This document shows positions 10,055 through 20,200 of a stretch of 64,000 bases of DNA, piece after piece. The translations under genes were made by a program, and so were the position numbers. Location of the stretch: positions 3,720,001 through 3,784,000 of the forward strand of contig NW_026262659.1 in the NCBI RefSeq assembly GCF_021869535.1, given 5' to 3'. Below the pieces are notes generated by a model. The model saw only the letters and a list, made by a program, of their open reading frames with translations, was not told the DNA's origin and did no database searches. Position 1 is the stretch's first letter, and each line of letters begins with the position of its first letter. This stretch comes from Mytilus californianus. Taxonomy: Eukaryota > Mollusca > Bivalvia > Mytilida > Mytilidae.

Positions 10055-10318
10055 TTAAGAATATAAAAAGGTATTTCTTCTACTTAAAATACTAAAGCAG
10101 GTTTTGGCAACCATATCATAACAATTGATATTTTGAAATAAATACACAAATTTATCATCATCAGACAAATCATAAAAATCTACATTATACTTCATAGCTT
10201 CACTATATAAACAAAAACGCAAATCTGCATATAACGGGCATGATAATATGTCATGTTTTTCATCTTCTATTTTATCATTACACATAAAACACACTCTTTC
10301 GTCTACATTTTATTTTCA
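10055..10318 (-). pseudogene. LINE ORF2 C-terminus with CCHC zinc knuckle
   Basis: The frame reads VCFMCNDKIEDEKHDILSCP then LYADLR. This is Cys-x2-Cys, an acidic IEDE stretch, His-x4-Cys and a CP-Y--LR tail, the standard C-terminal knuckle of many animal LINE ORF2 proteins. The knuckle is thought to aid binding of the template RNA. The frame ends about 200 bp before the TGAATC tail, so this is the true C-terminus. It is separated by a frameshift from the upstream block around 10295-10510, where a LFKDSYGSELYL-like segment and an FRCGVAPLRIET-like segment appear in different frames. Confidence 0.75.
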
Positions 10319-10509
10319 TGCCGCCATGTTTCGATTCTCAACGGAGCTACTCCGCATCTAAATTTTGCAAATGCACTTCTATATCTATATGATAATTTTT
10401 TGATAAATATAATTCACTTCCATAACTGTCTTTAAACAATTTATAAGTCCGTAATTTTTTACCAACATTTTGTGTCAATATTCTATTTTGCCAGTTTTCT
10501 ATATAATTA

Positions 10510-11198
10510 TCAAATACAGTCAACTTCTTCTATCTGTGTCATCTCTTGTTTATACAATACATTACTTAAATTAACATAGAAATCTAAATTACATTCTTTA
10601 AACTTAGACATAATCCTAAAACACCAATTTCGTCTTTTATTAAGAGCATTACTGTAACACCATTTAAATATTATATAATTCAATCTATCTGTGCACATTA
10701 TGTTACATCTAGCCCAGTGTCGAAAAACACAAGTCCACTGCTTAACACTCGGAGGTTTCCAGCCCATATCCCCTTGGATTGCATCGTTCGGGATATATTT
10801 ACCCACACCTATAAAAGACCTGATAGCTCTGTTCTGGACAGCATTAATACACGAAAAATCTCTGGTGCCCCAAATGGCTGCACATAACTTATAACAGGCC
10901 AGACCAGGGTTTCAACTAGCTTAGTAAATGTACTGTACTGGAAACCTCCATGTGCTTTACTCTTTACAATAATTAATGTCCTGTTAGCTGACTTGGCTAC
11001 ATACAGCGTTAGCCATTACATCATAGTTTAAAAATTCAGTTAATAGTAAACCCAGATATTGATAGCTTTGTACAATAAATATTTGCTTATCATTAATAAA
11101 AATAATGTTTTTGTCTGTTGTACAGACGGATTTCTAAAATGTACAATTTTAGTTTTCTCGTGATTAATATTTAATAACTTATTTTTACACCATGTATT
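10510..11198 (-). pseudogene. LINE ORF2 post-RT (thumb/linker) region
   Basis: On the minus strand, from high to low coordinates, segments resemble the region that follows the YADD box in this LINE type. They are TWCKNKLLNINHEKTKIVHF (about 11198-11130), a KSANRTLIIVKSKAHGGFQY block (about 10995-10935), and GVGKYIPNDAIQGDMGWKPP (about 10812-10750) leading into a tryptophan- and arginine-rich stretch. They are spread over at least three frames, so several indels have accumulated. The first segment abuts the insertion at 11199 and continues the coding sense broken off at 12424. Confidence 0.7.
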
Positions 11199-12423
11199 TG
11201 TAACAGGAGGGTCTGGTGTCAATGTGTCACCGTTCCCTCGTGAGTACTTATTTGAACCTAGAATCGCCAACAAAATCCAACACCAACACACTTTGACCTT
11301 AACCAGTGTAAATGTACTTTTATTCAATTCTCTAACCCAAAATGCGGTAAACGACGGATGCCTTCAATATTGGTCTCAATGGCAAATATATACCACAGAC
11401 TTCTGTGTTAGCAATTCAGGTTTCTCGTTCGTTCCTCTTGGAGATTGTGTTATGGTAGAGAAGACTCGAAGACTCAAGATTTATTAGGTTTAGATACTTT
11501 ATATAGAAATAACATAAATCAACATGTAACAATTAACAAGTGTAAACGAGATCCAAAATCAATATAATTATATCAAAAAGGCAAAAGAAAACTATAAAAA
11601 GTTTTCTTCAATTTAACTTCAATAAATCGGTACTTTGTTTACAACAAAATAGAGCACCAAACAACAAAATATGCAAAAATAAACTTATTTCTTTCTTTAA
11701 ATTGAATTTATTTAATAAGAAGTGTAGCTATCTAAATATTAGTGTTGAAATATCGGAACACCCTCTTTACGGAAAGTCAAGTGCACCGCGACACGTGGAC
11801 GAATATGGCTAATCTATTTATAATTAACATCGCAAAGTTACTAAATAAATCTAGAATCAGAAGAACACACTGCGGTGAACGATTGAAAAGTTCTACCAAA
11901 TAAAATTCTACATTTTTATTTTAATCTTAACCAGTCTACTTAGATGGGGGACAATATTTAATCAAACTTTTAATCTCTGACAAAATCTCGGCCATACATA
12001 GAGAGAGAAGAGAGATGTAGACCTTACTCAAGTCAATGGCCAAGAGACAAACTAAACTTCGAAACGACCGCTTTTATAGTACCGTTGACCAATGAAATTA
12101 ATTATTCAAATTTATTTTCTTTAACCCAAAATTAGCCAATGAAAATCGCGGTATCAGACATCATTCGGAATCAGTGCCAATATGGATGACATAATAACAT
12201 TTGAAGATTTCCAAAATGAAATATCGGAACTATCTACCTAAAATCACAATTAACACCCAAAAATATGTAAGACAAAGTTAAACTAGATGGTAAGTGACAA
12301 CGTATCTCCCTCTTATGTGAACACGAACTATAAAATTTAAATTATATACGAAAAACCGGCAAAAGTTATTTTCACAGGCAATTTTATCAAAACAATTAAC
12401 TTGTGTAATCCAATTCCGCTACA
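11199..12423. mobile_element. Solo-LTR-like insertion inside the LINE
   Basis: This 1,225-bp block starts TGTAACAGGA and ends GCTACA, so it has the TG...CA ends and short inverted TGTA-C repeats typical of long terminal repeats. It is flanked by TATT at 11195-11198 and at 12424-12427, a 4-bp duplication (the overlap can also be read as TATTT). Removing it with one TATT restores the LINE reading sense across the junction (LN then TWC), which proves it is an insertion. It has no open frame of note and no internal gag-pol, so a solo LTR left by LTR-LTR recombination is the simplest reading. A DNA element with weak terminal repeats is the alternative. The superfamily and its own orientation cannot be told. 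Confidence 0.65.
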
Positions 12424-13718
12424 TATTTAAAACATCTAAGAGTAATTGCAAATCGTTTTCATTCTCTGCAATCAGTACAATGTCATCTGCATAAAATACC
12501 AACTTTTTCACCATCAATATCAATACCAATATCTAATGCTTTAATATCTGAACCTAAGCTGTTTATAAAAATATTGAACAATATTGGAGACAAAGCATTT
12601 TAGGCCTGAATTAACACTAAACATTCAGTCATATTCCCATTTAGTTAAATAGCACATTCAACTTGAGAATAAATAGCTTTAATAACACACAAAAAATGTT
12701 TACTTATACCAAGATCATTAAGATCATTAAACAATAAATTTCTATTAACCGTGTCATATGCCTTTTTAAAATTTACAAACACTGCAAACGTAGATAATTT
12801 TCGTAATTTTCTGGTTTCAATAATAGATGTAAGCGTACTCAAATGATCAATAGTACTTCTACCACAACGAAAACCATTTTGCTCATCATGTATAACATTT
12901 TCAGTTTCTAACCAAGATACAAGTCTATTATTCAAAATGCTACAAAACAATTTATAACTACATGGGGCTAATGTAATGCCCCGATATGACAAAGGATCCC
13001 TGGTGTCTGATGTAGAACACTTAGGTATAGGTGTTATTATCCCTTTACTCCACATTTTGCTAAATTTGAAACACTTATTAAATAAATTATGTAAAACGCG
13101 TAATAATATATCATTTCTATACAATTCTACAGGTACCAAATCAATACCTGGCGCTTTGCCATTTTTTGCTTTAATCACTACATTTATAACTTCGTCAATA
13201 CTAATTTCACAATATAAAAATTCATCTGAAATATCGTTTGTTATACTTACATTAGGCAAGTTATCTTTATCTTCACAATTCAATAAATTATCAAAAGAAA
13301 TTTTCCGTTTATTTAAAACTACATCAGTATTAGTACAAATTGAACCGTCATCTTGTAAAACTTCCATCGGAATGCACTTCTGTCTTTCATTTCCAACGCC
13401 AATTCTTCCTATTTTCTTCCAGAATTCCCGGGGGTCATTATTTTGGACGGCACAGTGTTCTTCTTGACTACGATACCAGTACTGTCTTTTCGCTTGTTGA
13501 CAGTTTTTGTCAAAAGTTTTACGTTTCTTCACAAAAACATGACGTGCACTTTTCCTTTCGTTACGGTTATGATTTTTACGCCAAGTACGTTCCGCTGCAC
13601 ACACTTCATTCCATAGTACTGTAAGGTTGTCATTCCACCACGACTTCTTCATCTTTCTTCTCGTATTACTGAGACCATCCGCGCAATACACCTTGCGCTT
13701 AACTAGCTTGGAGTTCAT
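12424..13718 (-). pseudogene. LINE reverse transcriptase, inactivated
   Basis: The main open part (12645-13718, 357 codons from an internal Met, not a true start) opens with the basic region that follows the endonuclease. It then carries RT fingers and palm motifs: KAPGID (residues about 190-196), ITPIPK, LSYRGITLAP, NGFRCGRSTIDHL and FAVFVNFKKAYDTV. In the last, motif A, the catalytic Asp is replaced by Asn (residue 316, codon at 12771-12773). Downstream an LSPILFNIFIN segment follows a TAA stop at 12600-12602. The YADD box (motif C, 12482-12493) is present but shifted into another frame. The chain then runs to the solo-LTR junction. Loss of a metal-binding Asp, a stop and a frameshift each inactivate it. 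Confidence 0.85.
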
Positions 13719-13779
13719 TTCATCTTAAATAACATTAACAAGCTCGTCGTATTTATTGTCTATTTCTAATTGATTGTTT

Positions 13780-14431
13780 TCAGAGCGTTAATTCAAGATC
13801 AAGTATGAGTTGGTTTAACTTGGATACTACTTCAACATCTGTTAACCAGTCATTTGGAACATTACGTGTATCAAATTTCATAAGTTTATTTGTTCCGTTA
13901 TTCGACTGAGCCTGACTAAACATGTTGTGGTCATCATAAACTAAAGTGTTAAATGTCGAGAATATCAATGAGTGATCAGGAATATGTTTCGGGTCGTACG
14001 CTCCTGTGATAAAAGTACTATTAACAACACTTTGAGCTCTAATGACTTCGAAATCATCAAATTTATTCAGATATTCATATGGAACTATACAGTAGTCAAC
14101 AACAGATGTCCCTCTAGTCGATATAAATGTAAAATCGTTGCTTAAAAAGTTCCTTCCGTTTAAAATACAACAATTAACATTACTCAAAAACTCACAGAAA
14201 ATGTCTCCGTAACTGTTGTTAGTAAAATCAACAACATTTCGCTCGGGTAAAATATATATCCCTTCTATAAAATCAGGTATATCGGACACTCGACTGTTCC
14301 AATCTCCAAACAAATAAAATGGCCTACAATTCGGGATTGTATATATATCATAAGAAAGCGAGTCTAAAAAATCAAAAATATTCACCGATCGTGCTGAGTT
14401 TTCTGGAGGTAAATTTGTACGACTTTGCCCC
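13780..14431 (-). pseudogene. LINE AP-endonuclease domain, 5'-truncated
   Basis: This is the C-terminal two thirds of an exonuclease-endonuclease-phosphatase domain. The reading continues upstream of the internal Met at 14385 as NLPPENSARS, the family's Tyr-Leu-Pro-Pro-Glu-Asn-like segment. Then come LFGDWNSR (residues 25-32 of the open frame; the family has GDFN), TSVVDYCI, and PDHSLI with the conserved Asp-His pair. The domain nicks target DNA to prime reverse transcription. The N-terminal catalytic Asn/Glu part is missing, and the frame is cut from the RT by stops near 13780 and 13725. Beyond 14431 the similarity stops at unrelated sequence. Confidence 0.8.
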
Positions 14432-14466
14432 CAGCAGAGCTATAGAAACACAGTACATTAACGGGT

Positions 14467-15133
14467 GTTACACGGACACTTTTTAGATGATACACGGACA
14501 CGTTTTAGTTGTTACACGGACACTTTTTATGAATAGAATCACTCGTGCATGATCAGTGAGTTCATGGGCACTTTAAATTTCAATTAGAACGTTTTGTTTC
14601 AACGACATATTTCCTGTCTTTTTTATTAAAATATTTAAGTTAGCATCAATAAATACACTAAGGGATTGACCATTTAACTTCAAAAGGGGGGGTTATGGTT
14701 TTTTCCTAAAAAAAAATATTTTGATCCCCAATTTTATGAGAAAAAATATATTGTGGTCAAGCAGATGACAAAATAATGTTATGATTCCTGATTTTCCGAA
14801 TACCGTATATAATAGTGTTAATTTCGAAAAAAAAATATTTCGGTGATAGCGTTGAAAAACTTAATAATTTTCTTACTCAGAAAAGAACATACCCCCCTTT
14901 TGAAGCTAAATGGTCGGTCCGTAAATGTATTTTGTATTTTTTTTTTTTCATTTTATGGACATGATTAGTATTCTGGACAATGCTGAAAGTAAAGAAATGC
15001 TGACACCGACGTTTATATTTCAATTAAAAAGACAGGAAATATATATAAAAAAATCAAATCTTGTCAAAAGATAAAATCCCTATCAACTCACCAATGCACG
15101 ATTGATCCTATAAATAAAAAGTGTCCGTGTAAT
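14467..15133. mobile_element. Fold-back (MITE-like) element with repeated ends
   Basis: The left end has three 22-bp units of the type GTTACACGGACACTTTTTAG at 14467, 14489 and 14511. The right end carries the same motif inverted once (AAAAAGTGTCCGTGTAA, 15116-15132). Further inside, blocks match in inverted order: CGTGCAT with GTGAGTTCAT, TTTCCTGTCTTTTT, and CCATTTAACTTCAAAAGG. The left arm is about 14511-14692 and the right arm about 14892-15132, around an AT-rich centre. There is no coding sequence. It lies directly beyond the 5' end of the truncated LINE. No clear target duplication was found. Confidence 0.65.
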
Positions 15134-15572
15134 ACATGTTCAAATAGGCAGCAAATCTTGAAGAAAATCATTCAACTTATGTCATCAATTTTGGACGGTA
15201 AGCTGCGATTGGATCATATCGTAAGACGTGTTTTATCCTGATCAACACTATCAGAGACATATAAAAACCTATAAGCATGAGATTTTAAAAAAAAATCCAA
15301 AATATATGCCTATATATATCTAATAACAAGACAAAATCCATTTTTTCATAACATTTCATTCACTAATGAAATAGGAAGTTCATTCTTTTGATACATTTAT
15401 ATTCTTATTGAAATCATATATAAGTTGAGTTCGTATGTATTGAATTCATATATTTGGTAGCAAACGTACGATTTTTACGATTTTTTTAGAGGGGAATGGG
15501 GGATAGAATGGGTCATACTGCATTTTTTCAATAAAAAAAGGATCAAGCCTGTTTATTTTAAATTTATTTTAA
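15134..15572. other. Non-coding sequence, nothing recognised
   Basis: AT-rich filler between the fold-back element and the poly-C run. No gene or repeat that I can support. Confidence 0.45.
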
Positions 15573-15595
15573 CCCCCCCCCCCCCCCCCCCCCCC
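15573..15595 (+). repeat. Homopolymer run of 23 C
   Basis: An uninterrupted run of 23 C within AT-rich sequence, flanked by T-rich DNA on both sides. With the 26-G run at 6081 it is one of two very long G/C homopolymers in the window. Its length is probably uncertain in any assembly. Confidence 0.9.
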
Positions 15596-15894
15596 TTTCC
15601 GTTTTTTTCCCCAATAAAAATCATATGTTAGCTTGCTTACCTCTGAAATCTTTTTTATACATTACTTACTTGCGAAGTTGCATTTTAAAAAGTCTCAAAT
15701 GTGTACAACATTCATCTTTTACTTGAAATGGTTCCTTTTTTATAAAATTATTAGATTCTTGAATTTTTTGAGAAAATAACTCTCGGCTGAAGGGAAGTGA
15801 AAAAAAAATTGTGTTTAAACTGTAACTTACATTAACTGGTATAAGGCCATTTAAATTTCTAATATGCAAAATGTACTACTTCTTTCTTTACATC

Positions 15895-16150
15895 CCCGCT
15901 CCTTTGTTCTACCAGGGGTGATCTGAGCCGGATCATCCCTACCAGATCACCCCAGCTTAAGTTTCTTTGTTTTGTAACATTTTGGCCTAATCCAAAAAAA
16001 AACCAAAAAAACAGAATTATTCTTACATTGTATAAAGGGTAGAAGAAAGACACACTTTCAAAATTTATGTAATCTTTGCCGGGATTCCAACTCAAGACCT
16101 TTAGGATATCAACCCACGGCACATACCCCTACACCAAGATGACTGGATAC
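15895..16150 (-). mobile_element. tRNA-derived SINE (minus strand) ending in a hairpin
   Basis: On the minus strand a tRNA-like head reads CTTGGTGTAGGGGTATGTGC (A-box region, about 16137-16118). About 35 bp on is GAGTTGGAATCCCGGC, a B box with one substitution from GAGTTCGAATCCCGGC (plus-strand 16078-16093). The body then runs through an A/T-rich stretch to a perfect 11-bp hairpin (plus strand GGGGTGATCTG 15915-15925 and CAGATCACCCC 15953-15963). The mutated B box suggests it is no longer transcribed. The ends are approximate. Confidence 0.6.
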
Positions 16151-16190
16151 CAATTCTCAGTAATTTAATATATTTAAAGGAAGCAAGATA

Positions 16191-16340
16191 TTTTCATAAG
16201 CGGGGCGAGTTGGCAGACCTTTATTCAGTGGGATTTTTACTCTTTTCATAAATAAGGCGAGTTGTAAGACTGATTGTTCAATGGGATTTTACCCTTTTTC
16301 ATAAGTGGGGAGAGTTGGTAAACAAGAGTGAGGCAATTTT
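16191..16340 (+). repeat. Minisatellite, 52-53 bp period, about 2.5 copies
   Basis: TTTTCATAAG-GGGGCGAGTTG-type phrases start at 16191, 16243 and 16296, each followed by AGAC-T-TTCA-TGGGATTTT. Copies differ by several substitutions. A further GGGGCGAGTT at about 16379-16388 may be an outlying relic. Confidence 0.6.
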
Positions 16341-16545
16341 TTAGAAAGTGGAGATTTAGTGTGGGCCGATTAGCCAGTGGGGCGAGTTCACATGGTTTCA
16401 TATTTAAACATCGTGTTCGGGGGTCATAAAGGGTATATATTATATAGTAATATATAAAGTATATTATAATGGTTGTGTGGCGTTCTAAACTAGATTTTAT
16501 GAATTGTTAATGATTTTTCGTCTAATCTAAAACAGCTGGGATGTA

Positions 16546-16650
16546 AAATAGTTATCCCATTCGGACTTGGTGTCTCAGTGTTAGATCACCCTCTGACATC
16601 CGGATCTTACACTGACACACCGCGTGCTCATGGGATAACTATTAATGAAA
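16546..16650. repeat. Inverted-repeat (MITE-like) element, about 105 bp
   Basis: The left arm AATAGTTATCCCAT with GGTGTC-CAGTGTTAGATC is matched inverted by GATCTTACACTGACACACC and ATGGGATAACTATT on the right. The element folds into one imperfect hairpin with a small loop. Non-coding. It lies 15 bp left of another hairpin element. Confidence 0.7.
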
Positions 16651-16664
16651 CGTCGTACAAGTCA

Positions 16665-16847
16665 GATACAAAACAAAGGTAACAAAGAAACAGGCCGGAA
16701 ACAACCTGCCGTATAGTTTTTCTGCACTTGTAGTCAGGTGAAGGTCCTCGGCTATCGCCTTGGACCTTGACCTGACTACTCGTGCAGAAAAAACTATCCG
16801 GCAACGGTTTTTACCGGCCTGTTTCTTTGTTACCTTTGTATTGCATC
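16665..16847. repeat. Long imperfect hairpin element, about 180 bp
   Basis: CAAAGGTAACAAAGAAACAG (16674) is matched exactly inverted by CTGTTTCTTTGTTACCTTTG (ending 16838). Further inner blocks pair too: GGCCGG, GCCG with TATAGTTTTTCTGCAC, GTAGTCAGGT, and GGTCCTCGGCTATCGCC against GGACCTTGACC and GGCGAT. Almost the whole length pairs with itself. Transcribed from either strand it would give a long hairpin RNA. Confidence 0.75.
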
Positions 16848-17288
16848 TAAAGGTGGCACGGTAGTATTTCCTGGCCCATAAGGGATAATGATAGCCTTTT
16901 TAGACTTTTCACCACTTTCTAGCACTGCCCAAAATTCTACGTACACAGTTTACTGAAGTACTTTCATTATAATTTTCAGAAATGAATTTAAATATGTATC
17001 ATGACCGTTTACTTTTTTTGCTATCTTTAAAAAACTAAGGCCACTAGTGCTTTTAGGTCTTTTATCATGCAGTGAATACAAAATTTAAAAAAAATCTCAA
17101 AAATTCATTTTCACCTTTATGTAAAATTATTTTATATTTTTCTACACCTGATTCATCCCTCAGTTTGGGAAAGTATGTTCAGTTGATACTGTATTTTTTG
17201 TCCAATCACACTGTTCAGATACATTGACTTAAGTAGGGTACACAATAGAGCAACCTAAATTCTGGAATGCAAATACTACCATGCTACC
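16848..17288. other. Unique-looking sequence flanking the satellite array
   Basis: No gene or repeat was recognised between the hairpin element and the first array base. It is the only array flank inside the window and shares nothing obvious with the array unit. Confidence 0.5.
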
Positions 17289-20200
17289 TTAACCAAGACA
17301 TCACAAACTTGAAACCGGTCATAACACCTATGATGCATAGACTTCTTACTAGGAAACATATTACAATAAAGAATACTAGTCTGCACTTATTTCTTACCAA
17401 AAAAAATTCAAAGATTATACCCCTACCCCAGCTGGCAGATTTTACCTTTTTTTTCATCTTGCCATTTTTACTTAAGGAGTGAACAAAACCCAAATAAATG
17501 ATGTTTCAAATCAACACAGAAGTAAAACATGGTGATTCAGGAGGAATTATTGGATTGCCAACCCTATTTATAGTTAATCTGACTGAAAGAAAGAGTTTAA
17601 GCACCAAATCATGAAAAATGATAGTAAAGTCCATTCCACATTTTACAGAATGCCTTACATTCCTTTAAGCATTTCCAGATTATGAAGGCAATATAACAAG
17701 ATTCTTTAGATGGCAGTTAACTATTATTCTAAAATCTTTTTGACAATACATGTACTAGAATATATCTCTAAGATGACTGTTTGTCTATTTCTCATGTATG
17801 CATTAAGTTAAATTATGTCCCCTTAAATAATCAATTTACCTTTATTGTGCTTTTCAGGGTCAGAAAATCAAAACAATTCATGATATTTGCATGGAAAATG
17901 AATTAACTATTTAATCTTGCTGATATACAATCATAATCACATTCTTTGTCCAAAACATTGTCTTGTCAATGTAAAGAAACCCCTAATACTATCTCTATTT
18001 CAGCAAAATATGAGGGCTAAATGAATAAGTAAGGACCCCTAAACCACTTACTGGTTCCAAAAAAGCTCACACTGGTGCCATGTTACCACAGAACTACAAA
18101 TTAAACCTAAAGAAAACTAGTATAGCTGTACTTGTGTGGAAAAAAATAAGAAATTATGCACTTTACTTATTTCGGTGAAAGTTATAGGACGTACAGGCAA
18201 CTAAATAATGTCGCGTCTCAAATTCCAGTTGTTGCACATGTGTCAGACACTGCGAAAAGTTAAAGCGAACATTAATTATTAAAAATGTACTGCAAGTTAC
18301 ATAAAAATAATGAAATTTTACTTTCTAGGTAAATTTTTACATTATTACCCACAGATCAGGCAAAATTTGCTGAATCAGCAATTTTCACTCCCAGGGGTGG
18401 AATTTAAGGGCTGTTTTTATTCTAGTTGCCCTTAATCAACTTTTTATTGATAAACTTACAAATTGTATAGGTGAAAAAAGGACCTCTATTGATTTATTGT
18501 AAACATATATATCCCAGTTAACCAAGACATCACAAACTTGAAACCGGTCATAACACCTATGATGCATAGACTTCTTACTAGGAAACATATTACAATAAAG
18601 AATACTAGTCTGCACTTATTTCTTATCAAAAAAAATTCAAAGATTATACCCCTACCCCAGCTGGCAGATTTTACCTTTTTTTTCATCTTGCCATTTTTAC
18701 TTAAGGAGTGAACAAAACCCAAATAAATGATGTTTCAAATCAACACAGAAGTAAAACATGGTGATTCAGGAGGAATTATTGGATTGCCAACCCTATTTAT
18801 AGTTAATCTGACTGAAAGAAAGAGTTTAAGCACCAAATCATGAAAAATGATAGTAAAGTCCATTCCACATTTTACAGAATGCCTTACATTCCTTTAAGCA
18901 TTTCCAGATTATGAAGGCAATATAACAAGATTCTTTAGATGGCAGTTAACTATTATTCTAAAATCTTTTTGACAATACATGTACTAGAATATATCTCTAA
19001 GATGACTGTTTGTCTATTTCTCATGTATGCATTAAGTTAAATTATGTCCCCTTAAATAATCAATTTACCTTTATTGTGCTTTTCAGGGTCAGAAAATCAA
19101 AACAATTCATGATATTTGCATGGAAAATGAATTAACTATTTAATCTTGCTGATATACAATCATAATCACATTCTTTGTCCAAAACATTGTCTTGTCAATG
19201 TAAAGAAACCCCTAATACTATCTCTATTTCAGCAAAATATGAGGGCTAAATGAATAAGTAAGGACCCCTAAACCACTTACTGGTTCCAAAAAAGCTCACA
19301 CTGGTGCCATGTTACCACAGAACTACAAATTAAACCTAAAGAAAACTAGTATAGCTGTACTTGTGTGGAAAAAAATAAGAAATTATGCACTTTACTTATT
19401 TCGGTGAAAGTTATAGGACGTACAGGCAACTAAATAATGTCGCGTCTCAAATTCCAGTTGTTGCACATGTGTCAGACACTGCGAAAAGTTAAAGCGAACA
19501 TTAATTATTAAAAATGTACTGCAAGTTACATAAAAATAATGAAATTTTACTTTCTAGGTAAATTTTTACATTATTACCCACAGATCAGGCAAAATTTGCT
19601 GAATCAGCAATTTTCACTCCCAGGGGTGGAATTTAAGGGCTGTTTTTATTCTAGTTGCCCTTAATCAACTTTTTATTGATAAACTTACAAATTGTATAGG
19701 TGAAAAAAGGACCTCTATTGATTTATTGTAAACATATATATCCCAGTTAACCAAGACATCACAAACTTGAAACCGGTCATAACACCTATGATGCATAGAC
19801 TTCTTACTAGGAAACATATTACAATAAAGAATACTAGTCTGCACTTATTTCTTACCAAAAAAAATTCAAAGATTATACCCCTACCCCAGCTGGCAGATTT
19901 TACCTTTTTTTTCATCTTGCCATTTTTACTTAAGGAGTGAACAAAACCCAAATAAATGATGTTTCAAATCAACACAGAAGTAAAACATGGTGATTCAGGA
20001 GGAATTATTGGATTGCCAACCCTATTTATAGTTAATCTGACTGAAAGAAAGAGTTTAAGCACCAAATCATGAAAAATGATAGTAAAGTCCATTCCACATT
20101 TTACAGAATGCCTTACATTCCTTTAAGCATTTCCAGATTATGAAGGCAATATAACAAGATTCTTTAGATGGCAGTTAACTATTATTCTAAAATCTTTTTG

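Larger units (their letters stand above)
9847..14431 (-). mobile_element. APE-type non-LTR retrotransposon (LINE), degraded, split by an insertion
   Basis: Read on the minus strand the order is AP-endonuclease C-terminal part (about 14431-13780), reverse transcriptase (13718-12424), an unrelated insertion (12423-11199), then the post-RT region and a CCHC-type zinc knuckle (11198-10055). A short 3' untranslated region ends in a hexamer tail of TGAATC repeats (plus-strand GGATTCAGATTCAGATTCA at 9847-9865). Coding breaks on both sides of the insertion fit one element: the RT side ends in a DVLN segment and the other side resumes with a TWCKNK segment. The 5' end is missing before the endonuclease catalytic start, as expected from incomplete reverse transcription. 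The clade (CR1/L2-like, Jockey-like or other) was not settled. Frameshifts and stops make it a pseudogene. Confidence 0.85.

Noticed and set aside
11200-12423. DNA transposon with GTAACAGGA/GTAGCGGA inverted ends and a TATTT duplication
   Set aside because: Possible, but shifting the border by one base gives canonical TG...CA ends and a TATT duplication, which is the simpler solo-LTR reading.
12976-13624. Plus-strand frames of 163 and 94 codons
   Set aside because: They lie antisense to the LINE reverse transcriptase, whose motifs are unmistakable on the minus strand.
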